NCBI GenBank assembly: GCA_030015575.1
Contig: CM057340.1
Coordinates: 750,207,632-750,271,631, forward strand
Source: Agapanthus africanus
Taxonomy: Eukaryota > Streptophyta > Magnoliopsida > Asparagales > Amaryllidaceae
DNA: 64,000 bases
Reading direction: 5' to 3'
How positions within the stretch are numbered: position 1 is the first letter of the stretch; each line of letters opens with the position of its first letter. Position numbers and translations under genes: made by a program. Positions 44,008 through 56,649 of the stretch are shown here, piece by piece. Below the pieces are notes generated by a model. The model was not told the DNA's origin, made no database searches, and saw only the letters and a program-made list of their open reading frames with translations.

Positions 44008-46491
44008 ATGGTGGAAGTTGATGTTGCTGTTCCAACTGGGAACAACTTTGAACCGCTAAGGAGGGTACGCAAGAACTCCCCGACTGCCACGCTAAAGAGA
44101 TCTCCTCCACCTACGGAGAGTATTACAGAAGCGAAGCCGGAGCAGCCCCCTCAACGGCTGTCCTCCAAAATTTACAAGGTCTGGCGACGGGTTCAGGACT
44201 CGGTAATCAGTCAAGATCACTCTCACCGGCAGAAGAAGGTGAAAGTCCAGGAAGAAGAGAACCGTCCTGTCAAATCACAAAGGCCGACAACCACTTGGGT
44301 GCCTGCTGCAACGGCTCCCTCCACGTCGACTACTCAAAAGAGAAGAAGGCCGGAGAAGGTCCCCATGCCTACAGCTAATGTCAAAGACAGTAAGCCTAAA
44401 CGCCCTAAGTCTGGGGGCATGATGGTGCACACCGTTTACATGGCGTCCGGGAAGGAAGATAGCCGTACATCTACAGGTCATCGACCGCTCACGCGATCGG
44501 TGACTAAAGCTCAGGAGCAGCAGCAGAAGCTCCAAGAAATGATGAATGCGATGGCCGCACTCACTGGGCCAAAAGAAAACCCCGAAGCATCCTCGGATCA
44601 ACGCCAGGAGCAGGAAACTGACGCTGAATTCCTTCGCAGGATACTGGAAAAGAAGGATAGAGAGGCTGCGGAACAAGCAGCCAATATACAACGAATGGCC
44701 CTTCTATTCCAGGATATGGTGGGTATGATGATCCAACAAGACCCTCCTGCTGAAGACCCCCCGATCATCCTTGAAGATAACAGGGGAGAAACGTCAAACC
44801 CACCTCCGGCGCTTTTAACAGCCAAGGAGGAGACAATCTCCAAAGCTGACTTGGACGAATATATAGCTCAGCAGATACGGGTTCACCAGGAGACTGAGGC
44901 AACCGGTCAAGTTGTCAGAACAGGGCGACCATATCCGAGCTGGTATGATCAGATCAAGTACCCGCCGGGCTATACAATACCGAAATTTCATGTCTACAAG
45001 GGGACAGGCAATCCCCATCAACATGTGGCCTAGTTCAGGGCGCTTTGTGGCAACACTGGAGGCGGCGATAAACTGCTGCTTCGCCAGTTTGTCGGCAGCT
45101 TGTCAGAAACGGCGTTCGAGTGGTACTCTGAGCTCCCGAACGACTCCGTTAAAACATTTGCGGAGATGGAGCTGCTATTTACGCAGCGATTCCCGAGCGC
45201 CAGCGAACGCACCCCGATAACGGCGTTGATTAATGCCAGGGTGAAACCAGACGAGACGTGGGTCCAGTACGCTATACGCTGGCGAAACTTGTGGTCGAAC
45301 TACGAACAACGCATTGAGGAAGCGCCCGCGGTGGGCATGTTTGTGGGTACCCTAGATCCTCATGCAACAATCTCACAGTTCATGATGTTCTTTAAGCCAA
45401 CCACGTTCCAGGCTTTGATCGACAAATTGTCCCAGATAGACCAGATGGGTCACAGACCGTCTCCCCCGAAGCCGGAACCTCAGAGTGACAAGGGTAAAGG
45501 GAAGGCAACCTTCGTTGCGAACGCTCAGCAGCAACCCATTGCCCCAAAGCTGGCGGACCAACTGGAAGAAAGACGGCGGTATTATAATGAGAAAATGAAG
45601 CGCCCCTACTCATTCCCGCAGGATAAGACGAAGAGGCTATTCGAGCTGGCAGTACGCAACAGGCTTATCAACTTGCCAAACCCAAGACGACCGCCGCAAC
45701 CCAGTGAGATGAATAACCCCAATTATTGCCCTTACCATTAAACGGTAAGCCATACGATTGAGGATTGCTTCGTCTTCAAAGGATGGATTGAAGATCAATA
45801 CCTACAGGGCAAGTTTGCGTTGTCCGATATGTGGAAGGTGAACCCGCCACAACCGCACACTCCTAAGAAGACGGACGCACCAGGGACAACTTGCTCTTTC
45901 ATTGAAGAAGCTCCATGGGAAATCGTGCTTTCAGCAAAAACCAAATGAATGCTGAATGATCTTCATATATGCCCGGCAATCAGGTGGAAGAACCCGCTGG
46001 AACCCCAGATCATTGAAGGGATGCTGAAGCCACGCCCAACTCTAAAGATCGGTGGTGATGGCCCGAGCACTCACAATCAGCCGTCAAAATCTTCAAGGAA
46101 AAAGAAGAAGAAATCCAAGAAGCCCGTGAAGCCTGGAGACAAACGCATGGACTTGCAGAAACGGATTGACGCGCTGGAGGAGTACAATCAAAAGGTGCGG
46201 ACTCCCATCACACTCCAAGAGTTCCTCAACCACGTCTTTCAGGAGCAAGATGATGGAGAAAGCTCGTCGGATGAATCCGAGGGATATAAGGCGAGCTGTC
46301 ATGTGATTTCCTACTCGTTTACGGACGATGAGAAAACTCTTGACACTGAGAAACTGGGGGCACAGCCTGAGCCAGAACTTGTATGGCCGAAAAATGAAAT
46401 GATCGACGCCTTTCTAGACGAGATTCGTTTGAAAAGCAAAACCGATCGGGAGCATGAGATGGCCGCATCAGAAGGAGCCAAACGCAGGTGA
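44008..46491 (+). pseudogene. Tat element gag, with in-frame stops
   Basis: The polyprotein frame from 44008 has a basic N-terminal part (lysine-rich around 44220-44420) and a Gln/Glu-rich coiled-coil-like stretch at about 44500-44720. The capsid follows (YPSWYDQIKYPPGYTIPKFH ... GTGNPHQH, then FRALCGNTGGG, ...ETAFEWYSELPNDSVKTFAE, FTQRFP). Stops at 45031, 45739 and 45946 interrupt it and TGA at 46489 ends this stretch, all without changing frame. A CHHC knuckle at 45727-45768 (C-x2-H-x4-H-x4-C) is broken by the 45739 stop. The module YSFPQDKTKRLFELAVRNR precedes the knuckle and recurs at 48811. Gag would form the cytoplasmic particle. Confidence 0.8.
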
Positions 46492-46590
46492 CTAAACGAA
46501 AGGGTCGAAGCACTCCCGCCAGATCAAAAGATATCCGATGCGGATAGAAACAGATTCAAGACGAGGAAAAGGTTTGCTAAAACCATATCT

Positions 46591-49584
46591 ATGGGAATGA
46601 AGCTACCACCCTCGGATGAGAACACTCGCGATGGAGCGGAGATGCATCTTAATTACTGCTCATATCATCGGAAGATTTCACACCCTATTGAGGAATGCGA
46701 CGCCTTTAAGACATGGTGGCAGGGGTATGTTGCTTACCGGCAATATTTTAAGCGAATGAAACGCAGAACTCGTCGGGAGCAGAGAAGTACGACCGAAGGT
46801 CATAAAAGAGCTACCGGCGACTGTTACACGGTCAACGCCGGAGGATCACAAGTTCTCACCTTTGGGAGCGACTCTGATGAGGAAATGACTCTGGGCCCTC
46901 TCTTTAAAAAATCCGCCTTAGGGAAAGAGGAAGAACCAGAGACCTGCGAAAACATTCAGCTGCGCAATCGCACGCTCCCGGAAAAGAATCTCGGGCTCGC
47001 AACTAGAAAGGATAAAGGAAAGGAAAAGGTCGCTGAGGATATCGCCTTAGACGACCAAGTCGTGAAAGAGCTAACTGCCAAGGACCCGCCCAAGAGGAGT
47101 AAGGTGGACTACAACATCCTAGCGCACCTAAGGAAGCTACCTTCGCAACTCAGCATTCTCGACGCCCTCTTATTATCAAAAGAAGCGAGAGACTCATTAA
47201 TCAAGGCGCTACAAGAGCCCGAGCAATTCCAAGCCTTCCTCACTGAACAGAGAATGAAGGATGAACTGGAGGAAGTGCACACAGCCGACGTCACGTTTGG
47301 TGATGAAGACCTTCTCCTTGGTACGTGTGACCACAACCGTCCCCTGTACGTCGCTGGATACTGCCACGATATTAAGATAGGCAAAATCCCGGTTGATAAT
47401 GGATCCTCCATCAATCTCCTTAATGTTCGAGTGTTGAAGGAAATCTGCATGAGCGTTCAGCACCTCGCTCGGGACAAAATTACCATCTCCAGTTTCGACT
47501 CCCAGTCGTCACGGACTCTCGGATCTGTAATACTAATATTACGCTTCGGACTACTCGTCACGGACATCAAGTTTCACGTCATTGATGTCAAGACCTGCTA
47601 CAACGCCTTGCTCGGTCGTCCTTGGTTACACGAGTACAACATCATCCCTTCTACGCAACATCAGTGTATGAAGTATTTCAAGAATGGTCTCGAGTACACC
47701 GTAACAGGTGAGCTGAACCCGTTCTCCGTAAACGAAGTCCGCAAGTACGAAGATGCAAAGTACTTTTTGCCAGATTTCGAAGACACGGAAAGGTGTCGTA
47801 AACCGGAGAACAAAGCCACCGCCACCATTCCTGTTTTCGGGAGTGATACCGAAGAAGAAGAAGAGATAGTTTACGCTGGGCCATCTCGACGCAGCAACTC
47901 GGGACCGTCTGCCCCCATATTGATCTTCGGAAGTGATTCGGAAGATAAGGTTAATGCTGTGTTCTCCAGTCGGCCGTCAATACAAGCATCCCCTGGCGAT
48001 GATCAGAGTTTGCAAATTACCATGGTTCCGCGGGAGCACTACAAAGACCTTGACACACTTGAAGCTTACAATGTGCAAGACCTGCAGACATTTTACGTCC
48101 CTCCCAGGCGAAAAGGTGAAAGGACGATCCTATTCTACCGGTCCACGGAAAAAAGAGTGGAGAAAGAAATCTGGCACGGCGCGGATTCTACACTCGACAG
48201 GCTCCAGCCCATCCGTCTGTCTAGATATTACACAAACGGTTTAAAAAGGCTATTAAAGCGCCAATGGGTGCCCTTAAAACAGACTATTCGAAAAGCGCGA
48301 TTCTATAGCAGGATTTGGGATGTCCCTGGGACTCAGCTCAAATTGCCCAACGGGAGAATGGAAACGCTTGGGCTTGGATATGTGAGACCCGAGAAATGGG
48401 AACGAGTCCACGGTAGCTACGCCATATATAATTTCGATGAAGAAGAGAACGCCCTGTCGGGAAATGCCAACCCCTCATCAAAACTAGATCCCGCAATCGA
48501 AGTACCGAGTCCGCCGTTTGAAGAACGAATGGACAAGCTTATCAGGAGAACAGATCAAAAAGCTCGGGACGACCATAATCGCGAGATGGCCATCTACGAG
48601 AAAGCCAGGACGCAACGTCTGTTTCAACAGGCTGCAAAAGATGAAGATGATCCTCCCTGTCAACCCGTTGCGCAAAAGGCTCGATGCAGAAGCAGAAGTG
48701 AGTCAAAAAGCGGAAAAGGAGGTCGACAACGACAACGCAGGATCAAAGAGTCATGTGATCGGGTATTGCGCGGTCCGGATTTGCCCCTCATGAAGAAGAT
48801 GAGTCGAGCGTATTCTTTCCCTCAAGACAAGACGAAGAAGATACTCGATCTCGCTTTAAAGCATCGAATGATTACACGTCCGGAATCTAAGCATCCTGAG
48901 CAAGCTAACGAGGTCTCTCATCCGGGCTATTGCTCTTATCACCGAGCCATAGGACACCCTATCGAAGACTACTTCACCTTCAAGAAATGGGTCGAAGACC
49001 AGTACCAGCAAGGCAGGTTTGCTCTATCCAGCAGCTGGAGGGTAACGCCGCCACAGAAGCACGAACCCAAAGCCACAAGAGCAGAACCAGACCCACATCG
49101 GTCTTGGAAGCGAGCCCGTGCCTGTCATATGATAACGGTATCAAAAGAAGAGCTCAAGAACATGAATGACCTTCCCTGGTGCTTTGAAAACAGCAATGAC
49201 GACGAGGTAATCTCAGAATTTCCGCCAGCGCCAAAAGAACTGGAAGATGGCATACATACTACTGCAGATAACCTCAAGAAGATTGAGTTGGGAACGACAA
49301 ACGACCCGCGACCGACATTCGTCAGCGAGCCGCTATCTGAAGAAAAGGTGGCTGCATTAAAAGACGTACTTATGCAGTATAGAGATTGCTTCGCATGGAA
49401 CTATTCCGAAATGTCAGGACTAGATCCAGAAATAGCTGTCCATAAATTGGCGGTATCCCCGGACGTTAAGCCAGTCAAACAGGCGCCGAGAAGAATGCGG
49501 CTCGAGCTTGAGATGAGCATCAACGCCGAAATCAAGAAGCTGATCGACTCTGGGTTTATCCAGGAAGTTCAGTACCCGGATTAG
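46591..49584 (+). pseudogene. Tat element gag end, protease and RT start
   Basis: A 997-codon open stretch in the same frame. The second knuckle has C23, H26, H31, C36. The aspartic protease-like domain has KIPVDNGSSINLLNVRVLKE with Asp269 (DNGS in place of the usual DTGA/DSGA, as in other Tat proteases) and ALLGRPWLHEYNIIPS. A third knuckle has C781, H784, H789 and Tyr794 in place of the last Cys. The final ~110 residues enter RT (CFAWNYSEMSGLDPEIAVHK, then MSINAEIKKLIDSGFIQEV). The TAG at 49582 stands where Trp is expected (YPDW-AN-V). The ATG is only the first Met after a TGA at 46489. Confidence 0.85.
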
Positions 49585-50760
49585 ATCGCCAACATCGTCC
49601 CGGCAATGAAGAAAAATGGGGCAGTGCGCATATGCATGGACTTCCAAGATCTCAATAAAGCTTGCCCGAAGGACGACTTCCCAGTACCAGTCACCGAGCT
49701 GATGATAGATAACACGTCCACTCATGAGGTTTTCTCTTTCATGGACGGCTCATCAGGGTATAATCAGATAAAGATGCATCCCGAAGACCAGAAGCATACC
49801 GCTTTTCGGACCCCTTTGGGTATATTCTGCTACAAGGTGATGCCCTTCGGTCTAAAGAACGCCGGTGCCACCTATCAGAGGGCCATGACGAAGATCTTCG
49901 ATGATTTCATATATGAAATCGTCGAATGCTATATCGACGACCTCGTGGTCAAGAGCATGTCATACGAAGAGCATTTAGAGCATTTGAAGACTGTATTTCA
50001 ACGCCTTCGGCAGTACAACTTGAAGATGAACCCCCTCAAATGAGCGTTCGGGGTGTCTTCAGGCAAATTCCTAGGATTCATTGTCCGGCACCGAGGCATT
50101 GAGATAGATCCGTCGAAGATCAAGGCGATCATGGAAATGCCACCGCCAAGGACTCTCAAACAATTGCGGTCTCTCCAAGGGAAGCTCGCGTACATCCGGC
50201 GATTTATAGCCAACTTTTCAGGCAAGTGCCACCCTTACAGCCACCTGATGAAGAAGGGAGCCCCGTTCGTCTGGGATCATAAATGCCAAGGCGCGCTGGA
50301 CGAAATCAAGCAGTATCTGCAGAACCCGCCAGTGCTGGCCGCTCCGGTCAAGGGAAAGCCCCTTATTCTTTATACAACAGCCCTCGAAGGTTCCTTAGGC
50401 GCATTATGGGCACAAGAGAACGACCAAGGGAAAGAGAGAGCGCTCTACTATTTAAGTCGAGTTCTTCTGGGGGCAGAAAGCAACTATTCCCCCATCGAAA
50501 AACACTGCCTGGCATTGATCTTCGCGATAACGAAACTCCGGCATTATGCGTTGGCGCATGAAATCCGTCTTATATCAAAGATGGACCCCCTTAAATATTT
50601 AATGTCGAAGGCCATATTGACCGGTCGACTCGCTAAATGGGCCTTGCTCTTGATGGAGTTCTCGATAACTTATCAACCTCTTAAAGCAGTCAAAGGCCAG
50701 GCCATCGCCGACTTCCTCGCCGAGCATCCGATACCTGCTGATTCTCCTCTGAATTGCGAT
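49585..50760 (+). pseudogene. Tat element reverse transcriptase and decayed RNase H
   Basis: In frame after the TAG: IVPAMKKNGAVRICMDFQDL, the catalytic FSFMDGSSGYNQI, MPFGLKNAGATYQRAM, and CYIDDLVVKS with both Asp residues. A TGA at 50041 replaces a Cys codon (PLK-AFGV). The connection and first RNase H follow (GFIVRHRGIEIDPSKIKAIM ... ILYTTALEGSLGALWAQEN ... NYSPIEKHCLALIFAITKLR). This RNase H lacks the usual first Asp after the beta strand (YTTALEG), as expected for Tat elements whose original RNase H has decayed. Two stops apart, RT catalytic residues are intact. Confidence 0.85.
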
Positions 50761-51336
50761 CTGCCAGACGAACATGCGTTTTACGCGATCGACGGAAGTG
50801 ATACCAGATGGGAGCTTTATTTCGATGGAGCATCTTCCGTGAAGAAGCACAAACAAAGAACCCCTATAATCAAATCGGGGGTAGGCCTTATCTTCGTAAC
50901 TCCATAAGGAGGGATCATGCGCTTTGCTTTCTCCTTAACAGAGCCAAGGACGAATAATGAAGCCGAGTACGAAGCTTTGATAGCAGTCCTTGAGATCGCC
51001 ATCGACATGGGAATTGGAAACCTCCTCATCTATGGAGACTCTCAACTGGTCGTTAGCCAAGTGAACGGCGACTACCAGACATACAAGCCAGAGCTGGTGA
51101 AGTATGGAGAGAGAGTACAACAACTGCTGACTCAAATTCCCTCCTACATACTGAAAAGCATACCGCGTGCGGAAAATAGCAAAGCGGACGCGTTAGCCAA
51201 GCTCGCTAAAGAGCTGGCTGACGAAAACCTCGATGACGTAAGAATTGTGGTACAAAGCTGTCGGGTTCTTGCTCCGGCAAAAATATCGCCGGAATCATCC
51301 GAGGAAAAGGAAGCAACTGAGCAGACGGCCCTGTAA
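50761..51336 (+). pseudogene. Tat element archaeal-type second RNase H
   Basis: It follows the first RNase H after a short linker (AFYAIDGSDTRWELYFDGAS...). All four catalytic positions are present: Asp in YFDGASS, Glu in NNEAEYEALIAVLEIA, Asp in IYGDSQLVVSQVNG, and Asp in ENSKADALAKLAKEL. A TAA at 50905 splits the domain between the first Asp and the Glu, and TAA at 51334 ends the stretch. This extra RNase H is the marker that defines the Tat clade; it removes RNA from RNA-DNA hybrids. The part 50917-51336 is open for 139 codons. Confidence 0.9.
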
Positions 51337-51428
51337 ATAAATGACCAAGAAAAAGTTGAAGATTGGAAAGAAGTCTTCATAGACTACTTCAAATCCCGTC
51401 GAACGCCTGAAAATGCGGACACCAGCTC

Positions 51429-51638
51429 ATGAAGCGAGCCCTATCTTTTGCCTTCGTCAATGACACTCTGTACAAGAGGTCATTTGATTCCCTGTGGTTG
51501 AGATGCCTGGGACTCGAAGAAGCAGAAAGAGTCATCCAAGAAGTTCACGACGGACTCTGCGGTTCTGACCAAGCCGGACCGAAGATGAAGTTGAAGATCA
51601 AACAAATGGGTTATTATTGGCCCACGATGATCCAAGAC
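51429..51638 (+). pseudogene. Tat integrase HHCC finger, first part
   Basis: Open in a new frame (frameshift between 51337 and 51429): RALSFAFVNDTLYKRSFDSL, then EVHDGLCGSDQAGPKMKLKI, MGYYWPTMIQDC. This is the zinc-finger start of integrase. The codons run directly into the copia insertion; the next codon TGC continues at 62058. Confidence 0.85.
51634..51638. repeat. TSD of the nested copia element (left)
   Basis: AAGAC, identical to 62053-62057. Confidence 0.97.
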
Positions 51639-53867
51639 TGTAGGGTTCCTAGGCACACTAGTGAGGTCTCCCAAGCCATCAACCAAGGCAATTTCAAAAA
51701 TTATGGTGCCTACAAACCCTAAACTACGGATCAATAACTAGATGTCTAGGCGCAAAAGAACTAGTTAACACTTAACTAATGAGAAAACGGAAATACAACC
51801 TTTGTAGATCCGGTGCTCCACCTCCATAGCTCCGCAACGAAGTCCTCTCCGCTGTCCAAGTCAAATCCGGGCTCTAGGATCGGCTTCGTCGGAGAATGGG
51901 TAAGCTAGGTCGTCGATGTCCATGCCGAAGATGATCTACGTCGAGGCATCGCTAAATCAAGCTCCGACTTCACCAAGTCAAGAAACTTATGAATTAAACA
52001 CACTCTACTACTTGGCAAGAGGTAGAGGATGAAGAAATAGGAAGTGGGTTAACTTTAGAATTGGATTTCTCACTCAAAAACATCAATCACCATTGATGAG
52101 GTAAGCTTTTCTTCACTTGAAGCAAGGAAGAAGAAGAAGAAATGTTATGATAAGAATAAATCTAAAATGAAAAGAATAATACATTCTTATCATCTTAGAA
52201 CCATGGTTTAGTGTAGAGAATTAATCATGGTTGAGTGGTATGGTTAGGGTTAAGGATGAGATAAGAATAGTGGACTAAGTCAAAGCTTCATGAAGCTTTA
52301 ACTAAACAACAAAAGAAGCCACCATCCTTTTCTCTTCCTTTTATTCATTTATCAAAAATAAATGGATAACTAAATAAGATAAATGAATAACTAAAAGATA
52401 AACCCTAACCATTCCCACTAACCAAGGTTTAATACTTTACACTTAACCAAAAAGCATGTATCATCAAACATGATACAAGCAAGTGCACAAAATCATATCG
52501 CATATGTAATGCGCACACCCGAGTGAGAAAATCCATTTAAAGTGAACCAATACTAGTTAATGCAAAGTAATATATCAAATATATAATTATACATTAAATC
52601 ATTAAATCAACACTTGATTCAATGATCCGGTCATGTCGCACACAACCGACTAGTATACAATGTATCGGCTTATCGAATCAACGCTTGAATCGATAACTAG
52701 GTTATATCGCATACAACCATTCGATACATTCATCGCGAGAATGGAATACGGTATCACATACTCGCATTATTCTCGGTCCCGCACATATCTCATATGCGCT
52801 CCTATTTCGTTTCGCTTGAGCCAGGAAACCTCTGTGTAGGACTCTAAAGACTCGTCAATACGCCGGCAGCGGATGATGATCATATCAAACACCCACAAGC
52901 CGCAAGCGGTCTGCTAAATGTAACGGCCACCCGGGTATTGAGCGATCTGAAGATCGACGAGCAAGCCCGCTCACACTCCAGTGAATCCGACCAGTAACAC
53001 TACCGTACAGTCCGGTCTGATCGTCTGATATGTCGCATATCTCGCCTAGGGGTGGTAAACGTCAGACCCCAATAGCTCAATAAGTCGTGTCGATATGAGG
53101 TCTATAACAATTCGAGAAACTACTGGTAACACTTACCAGTAAATCTCAGCAACCCTGGCCAGGGATTTCCTATTATAGCCAATCGAACACAGCGCAACAT
53201 CAACCCCCTATACCGGGAGAGACGAATCCCCTCCTATCGCTCATTGCCTCCATGTGACTCGGGACTGTACCCAAAAACCACCGTTTTGTACGCCCTCTTG
53301 GACGTGGTAAGATGGAAATCAAAGCACAGTGGGAACTACACAAGACTCTACGACGATATCGGGTCAATAGACTACTCTGTACCAGTGTCACCAGAGAACT
53401 GCCATCTGACGTGAGGTATAATACCATCTGGGAGTTCTCGGCGAGTCCGTCCAGTGTACCCAGTCTCAACTGAGCACCCGTATATCATCTCCGATGTCAA
53501 ACACCAATGGATATGGGATCATCCATCGCCCATCTGTATGGGTCGAGAAGGTACACGCTAGTCTACTCTGGTATATCGATGCCCCGTCTCGATACACCCA
53601 CGACTAGGGACTTTGAAGGATGTACTTATGGACTACCATGTCCCCACTAGTATGATCCGCATCATAGTCCAGGTAGTCAAGTACAGATCCTAAGGGCTTT
53701 ACCAACATGTAACAGAGAGACAATCAGCATACACGTTAAGGTAAAGTTCAACCAGATAGCATACTATCATGTCGAGCAAGAAAGTCCTCCCTATATATGT
53801 CCCAGCATCCACTACAATATACATCCTATGTACAGTAATGGCCTCTAGGGCATACATATAACTAACA
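51639..53867 (-). repeat. 3' LTR of the copia element
   Basis: 2229 bp, almost identical to 59823-62052. Confidence 0.97.
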
Positions 53868-53881
53868 ATCTCCCACTTGCA
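53868..53881 (-). other. polypurine tract of the copia element
   Basis: The minus strand reads GCAAGTGGGAGAT directly before TGTTAG, the start of the LTR. AGTGGGAGATTGTTAG is a very common plant copia junction. Confidence 0.9.
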
Positions 53882-55060
53882 CTAGGGCCATCTGTAGCAG
53901 TGGTTGTAGTATCTCATACTCAACCATCCCATAAAAGTCTCTCTCTGGGAACAGGCCATTGTGAGTGGATCCGCTGTGTTGTCCTCTGAGTCTACTCTCC
54001 TAACCTCGCTCTCCCTGGAGATCAACCATCTCCATGATCAAGTGATACTGCCTTAGAATATATCTGGATCACTGATGGGACGTGCGTTCCTTGGCATAAG
54101 CCACAACTCCATTGTCACACAATGGTAGGAACGTAGTTCATCTTATGAACCAATATACACCCAAACAGCCTCTTTGGTAGCATCTTTAGTAGCGATGTAT
54201 CCTGCCTTTATCGTCTAGTATGCCACGGTATCTAGCTTGGAACTCTTCCAACATACCGTCCCTTTACTGAGGGTAAAGACAATGCCTGCGACTGACATTC
54301 AGTCGTCCTTATCACCCTGGAACCCTTCCAGTGATTCTCCCCAGGATCGGTTTATACCGTCTCACTACAACTAGTGAGAATTCTAACATCCATTTAGATC
54401 TATCTCATAGATCCAAAATCCAGGATTTGGTAGGTATCACTTTGATCCTAAGTGGAGAATCATTGTGATAAGCGGAGATTGATCGAGCGTAGCATAGGAA
54501 ACTCCTTCCCTATCAAGAGTATGTCATCCACGTACTCTACGAGGATCGTCACCATACTCCCTACTACCTTCTTGTTTATACAAGGTTCATCTACCATTTT
54601 GATGATGTCAACTTCTTTGACTAATCCATCAAAACAGATGTTCCAACTCCGCGATGCCTGCTTTATCCTATAAAGCATCTTGTACACGTTTCCGCTGCTC
54701 CCACTGTCTACGAAGCCCTCTGGCTGTGTACTTATAGACGCTTTCTTCCAAATCATCATTTAGAAAAGCAGTCAAGACACCCAACCACCAGATATCGCAG
54801 TCATGGTATGTAGCCGTGGCAAGTAGGATCTGGATGGACTTAAGCATAGCTACTTGAAAAGGTTTCATCATTATCCGTACCTGGTCAATGATGCAAACTT
54901 TTAACAAGTCTAGCTTTGAAAGTCTCAACCTTTCCATGTACACCAAGTAATCTTCTCAAGATATACTTGCTCCTGATGGGGATTTAACCCTTCAGATATA
55001 GCAACCAAAGTCCATACTTTGTTGGTGTATAAGGATTCCATCTCAGATCGCTAAACATCC
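53882..55060 (-). pseudogene. copia reverse transcriptase remnant
   Basis: On the minus strand, pieces in different frames show VAMLKSIQILLATATYHDCD, then IWWLGVLTAFLNDDLEESVY, MLYRIKQASRSWNICFDGLV, then DEPCINKKVVGS and VEYVDDILLIGKEFPMLRS. The YVDD box is intact. The block that should read M-D-V-K-T-A-F-L reads L-G-V-L-T-A-F-L, so the first catalytic Asp is Gly. RNase H (about 53900-54440) is too decayed to delimit. Confidence 0.85.
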
Positions 55061-56150
55061 AGCCATTCTTACAGAGTCTTACTCCTGACGGCCAGCTCGA
55101 AACTAGTTGGGTCATCATCTCATGATGCGATCCTCGCTCCCACTGTCATGGAGAAACAGAAGTATCTCTCAGGTGGGTGAGGAACCCTACTAGATCGGCG
55201 GAGAGGCTGAGGTTCGTTGGAATCTACTGAATCCTTTGGTTCTATCAAATCATCTGCTGTCGTTTGTATGGCTGGAACCTTTCCAGTTGTACATAACAGA
55301 TCTTGCCTTGAGCTTGTCCGGTTTTTGCTTTTAGACATAGGCCGGACAACCCCAAATCTTAACTGGCTTAAGACATGGGCTCTTCCCATACCATATCACA
55401 TATGAAGTGGTAGGCAACTGATTTGATTCGAACCCTATTCAATAGGTATGCAGCTTCTCAAGTGCATAACTCCCAAAAGGAAAAAGGTAACTCAGTAGTA
55501 CTCATCATAGAGCACACCATATCAAATAGGGTGTATCTGCTCCGCCCCGATATACCATCGTGCTATGGTTTATACGGAGGAGTAATGCTGAGAGAGAATC
55601 TCATTCTCTTTTAGAAAAGTCCAGGAATTCCGTGCTCAAGTATTCTCCTCCTTGATCTCATAAAAGGACATAATACTTATACCCGTATTTTGGTTCTCTA
55701 CTTCTAACTTATATTCTGTGAATATCTCAAAAGGTTCGGACTTGTGTTTCAACAAGAACATATGTCTGAATCTAAAGAGATCATCAGAGAACGTAATGAA
55801 GTATAAAGAACCAATCCTGGCATGTGTAGACAGGGGACCTAACATACATCAACATGTATCATCCCAAGAGTTCACTAACTCTTTCTCTGTTTCCAATAAA
55901 CGGAGCTATGGTCATTATATCTTTGTGACATGACTGGCAAGTTTCACAAGATGTAGATTCAAACTGATTTAAATATGCATCTACGTGTAACTTCAGCTAG
56001 TCGGGTCACATTGATCTGACCTAGTCTACAATACCTTAAGAAGGATCCGTTCATTTCTGAACTCTTCCTCTTGTGTGTGTTCCATATACTAAGAACTGTA
56101 GTTTGATTTAGAACATTAATGCTTTTAGATAACGTGCCTGAACCGATCAA
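55061..56150 (-). pseudogene. copia integrase remnant
   Basis: Minus-strand pieces: YFITFSDDLFRFRHMFLLKH then SEPFEIFTEYKLEVENQ near 55636-55845 (integrase core start), and the post-integrase hinge with LRRSSRVPHPPERYFCF near 55130-55220, typical just before copia RT. The second catalytic Asp and Glu region is frame-broken and not clearly seen. Confidence 0.75.
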
Positions 56151-56374
56151 CTTTTGATATAGGAAATGTTCAAAACATTATCCAACTATACAAAATTTTA
56201 TCATTTCTTTACTAATAAAGAGACTGATATGATTTTGTATATCAGGTTCGGTATCTAATAACATTTGTTCAGAATCAATGTATTCGTAATACAGGGTGAC
56301 AGTGACCAACAGACTTGGCTGCAACACTTGCCCCGTTTTCTGCCTCATGAAACTTATCACCCGTTCTCAGTTCT

Positions 56375-56640
56375 CTACCTTTCTGTAGCCCTATGTAACT
56401 GATTACATATCTGGGATCCTGATCTGGTATCACATACCCAGGACGTAGAGGATACAGAGAAACAGTTCTTTGTAATGAACACACCCGAAGATGATGCATC
56501 AGCATGCACTCTCTTCGTTTGGGCGGCACGGGAATTCTGGTAATCCCCAATTTCCTGCTCTGTCTTATAACAATTATAAGTTGGAGCGGGACCAACGTTC
56601 CCCAGCTCAGTATAACAAGCGGGTTCGGTCAATAATCCGT
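56375..56640 (-). pseudogene. copia protease remnant
   Basis: The minus strand reads SVSSTSWVCDTRSGSQICNQ, matching copia proteases (SWVLDTGSGSHIC). The active-site Gly is replaced by Arg (DTR), so it would be inactive. A possible degraded zinc knuckle (PTYNCYKTEQEIGDY) precedes it. Confidence 0.75.
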
Positions 56641-56649
56641 ATTATTATC

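Noticed and set aside
53200-53469. 89-codon frame present in both copia LTRs
   Set aside because: The two copies are identical simply because the LTRs are near identical; no motif, and the differences seen change residues freely.
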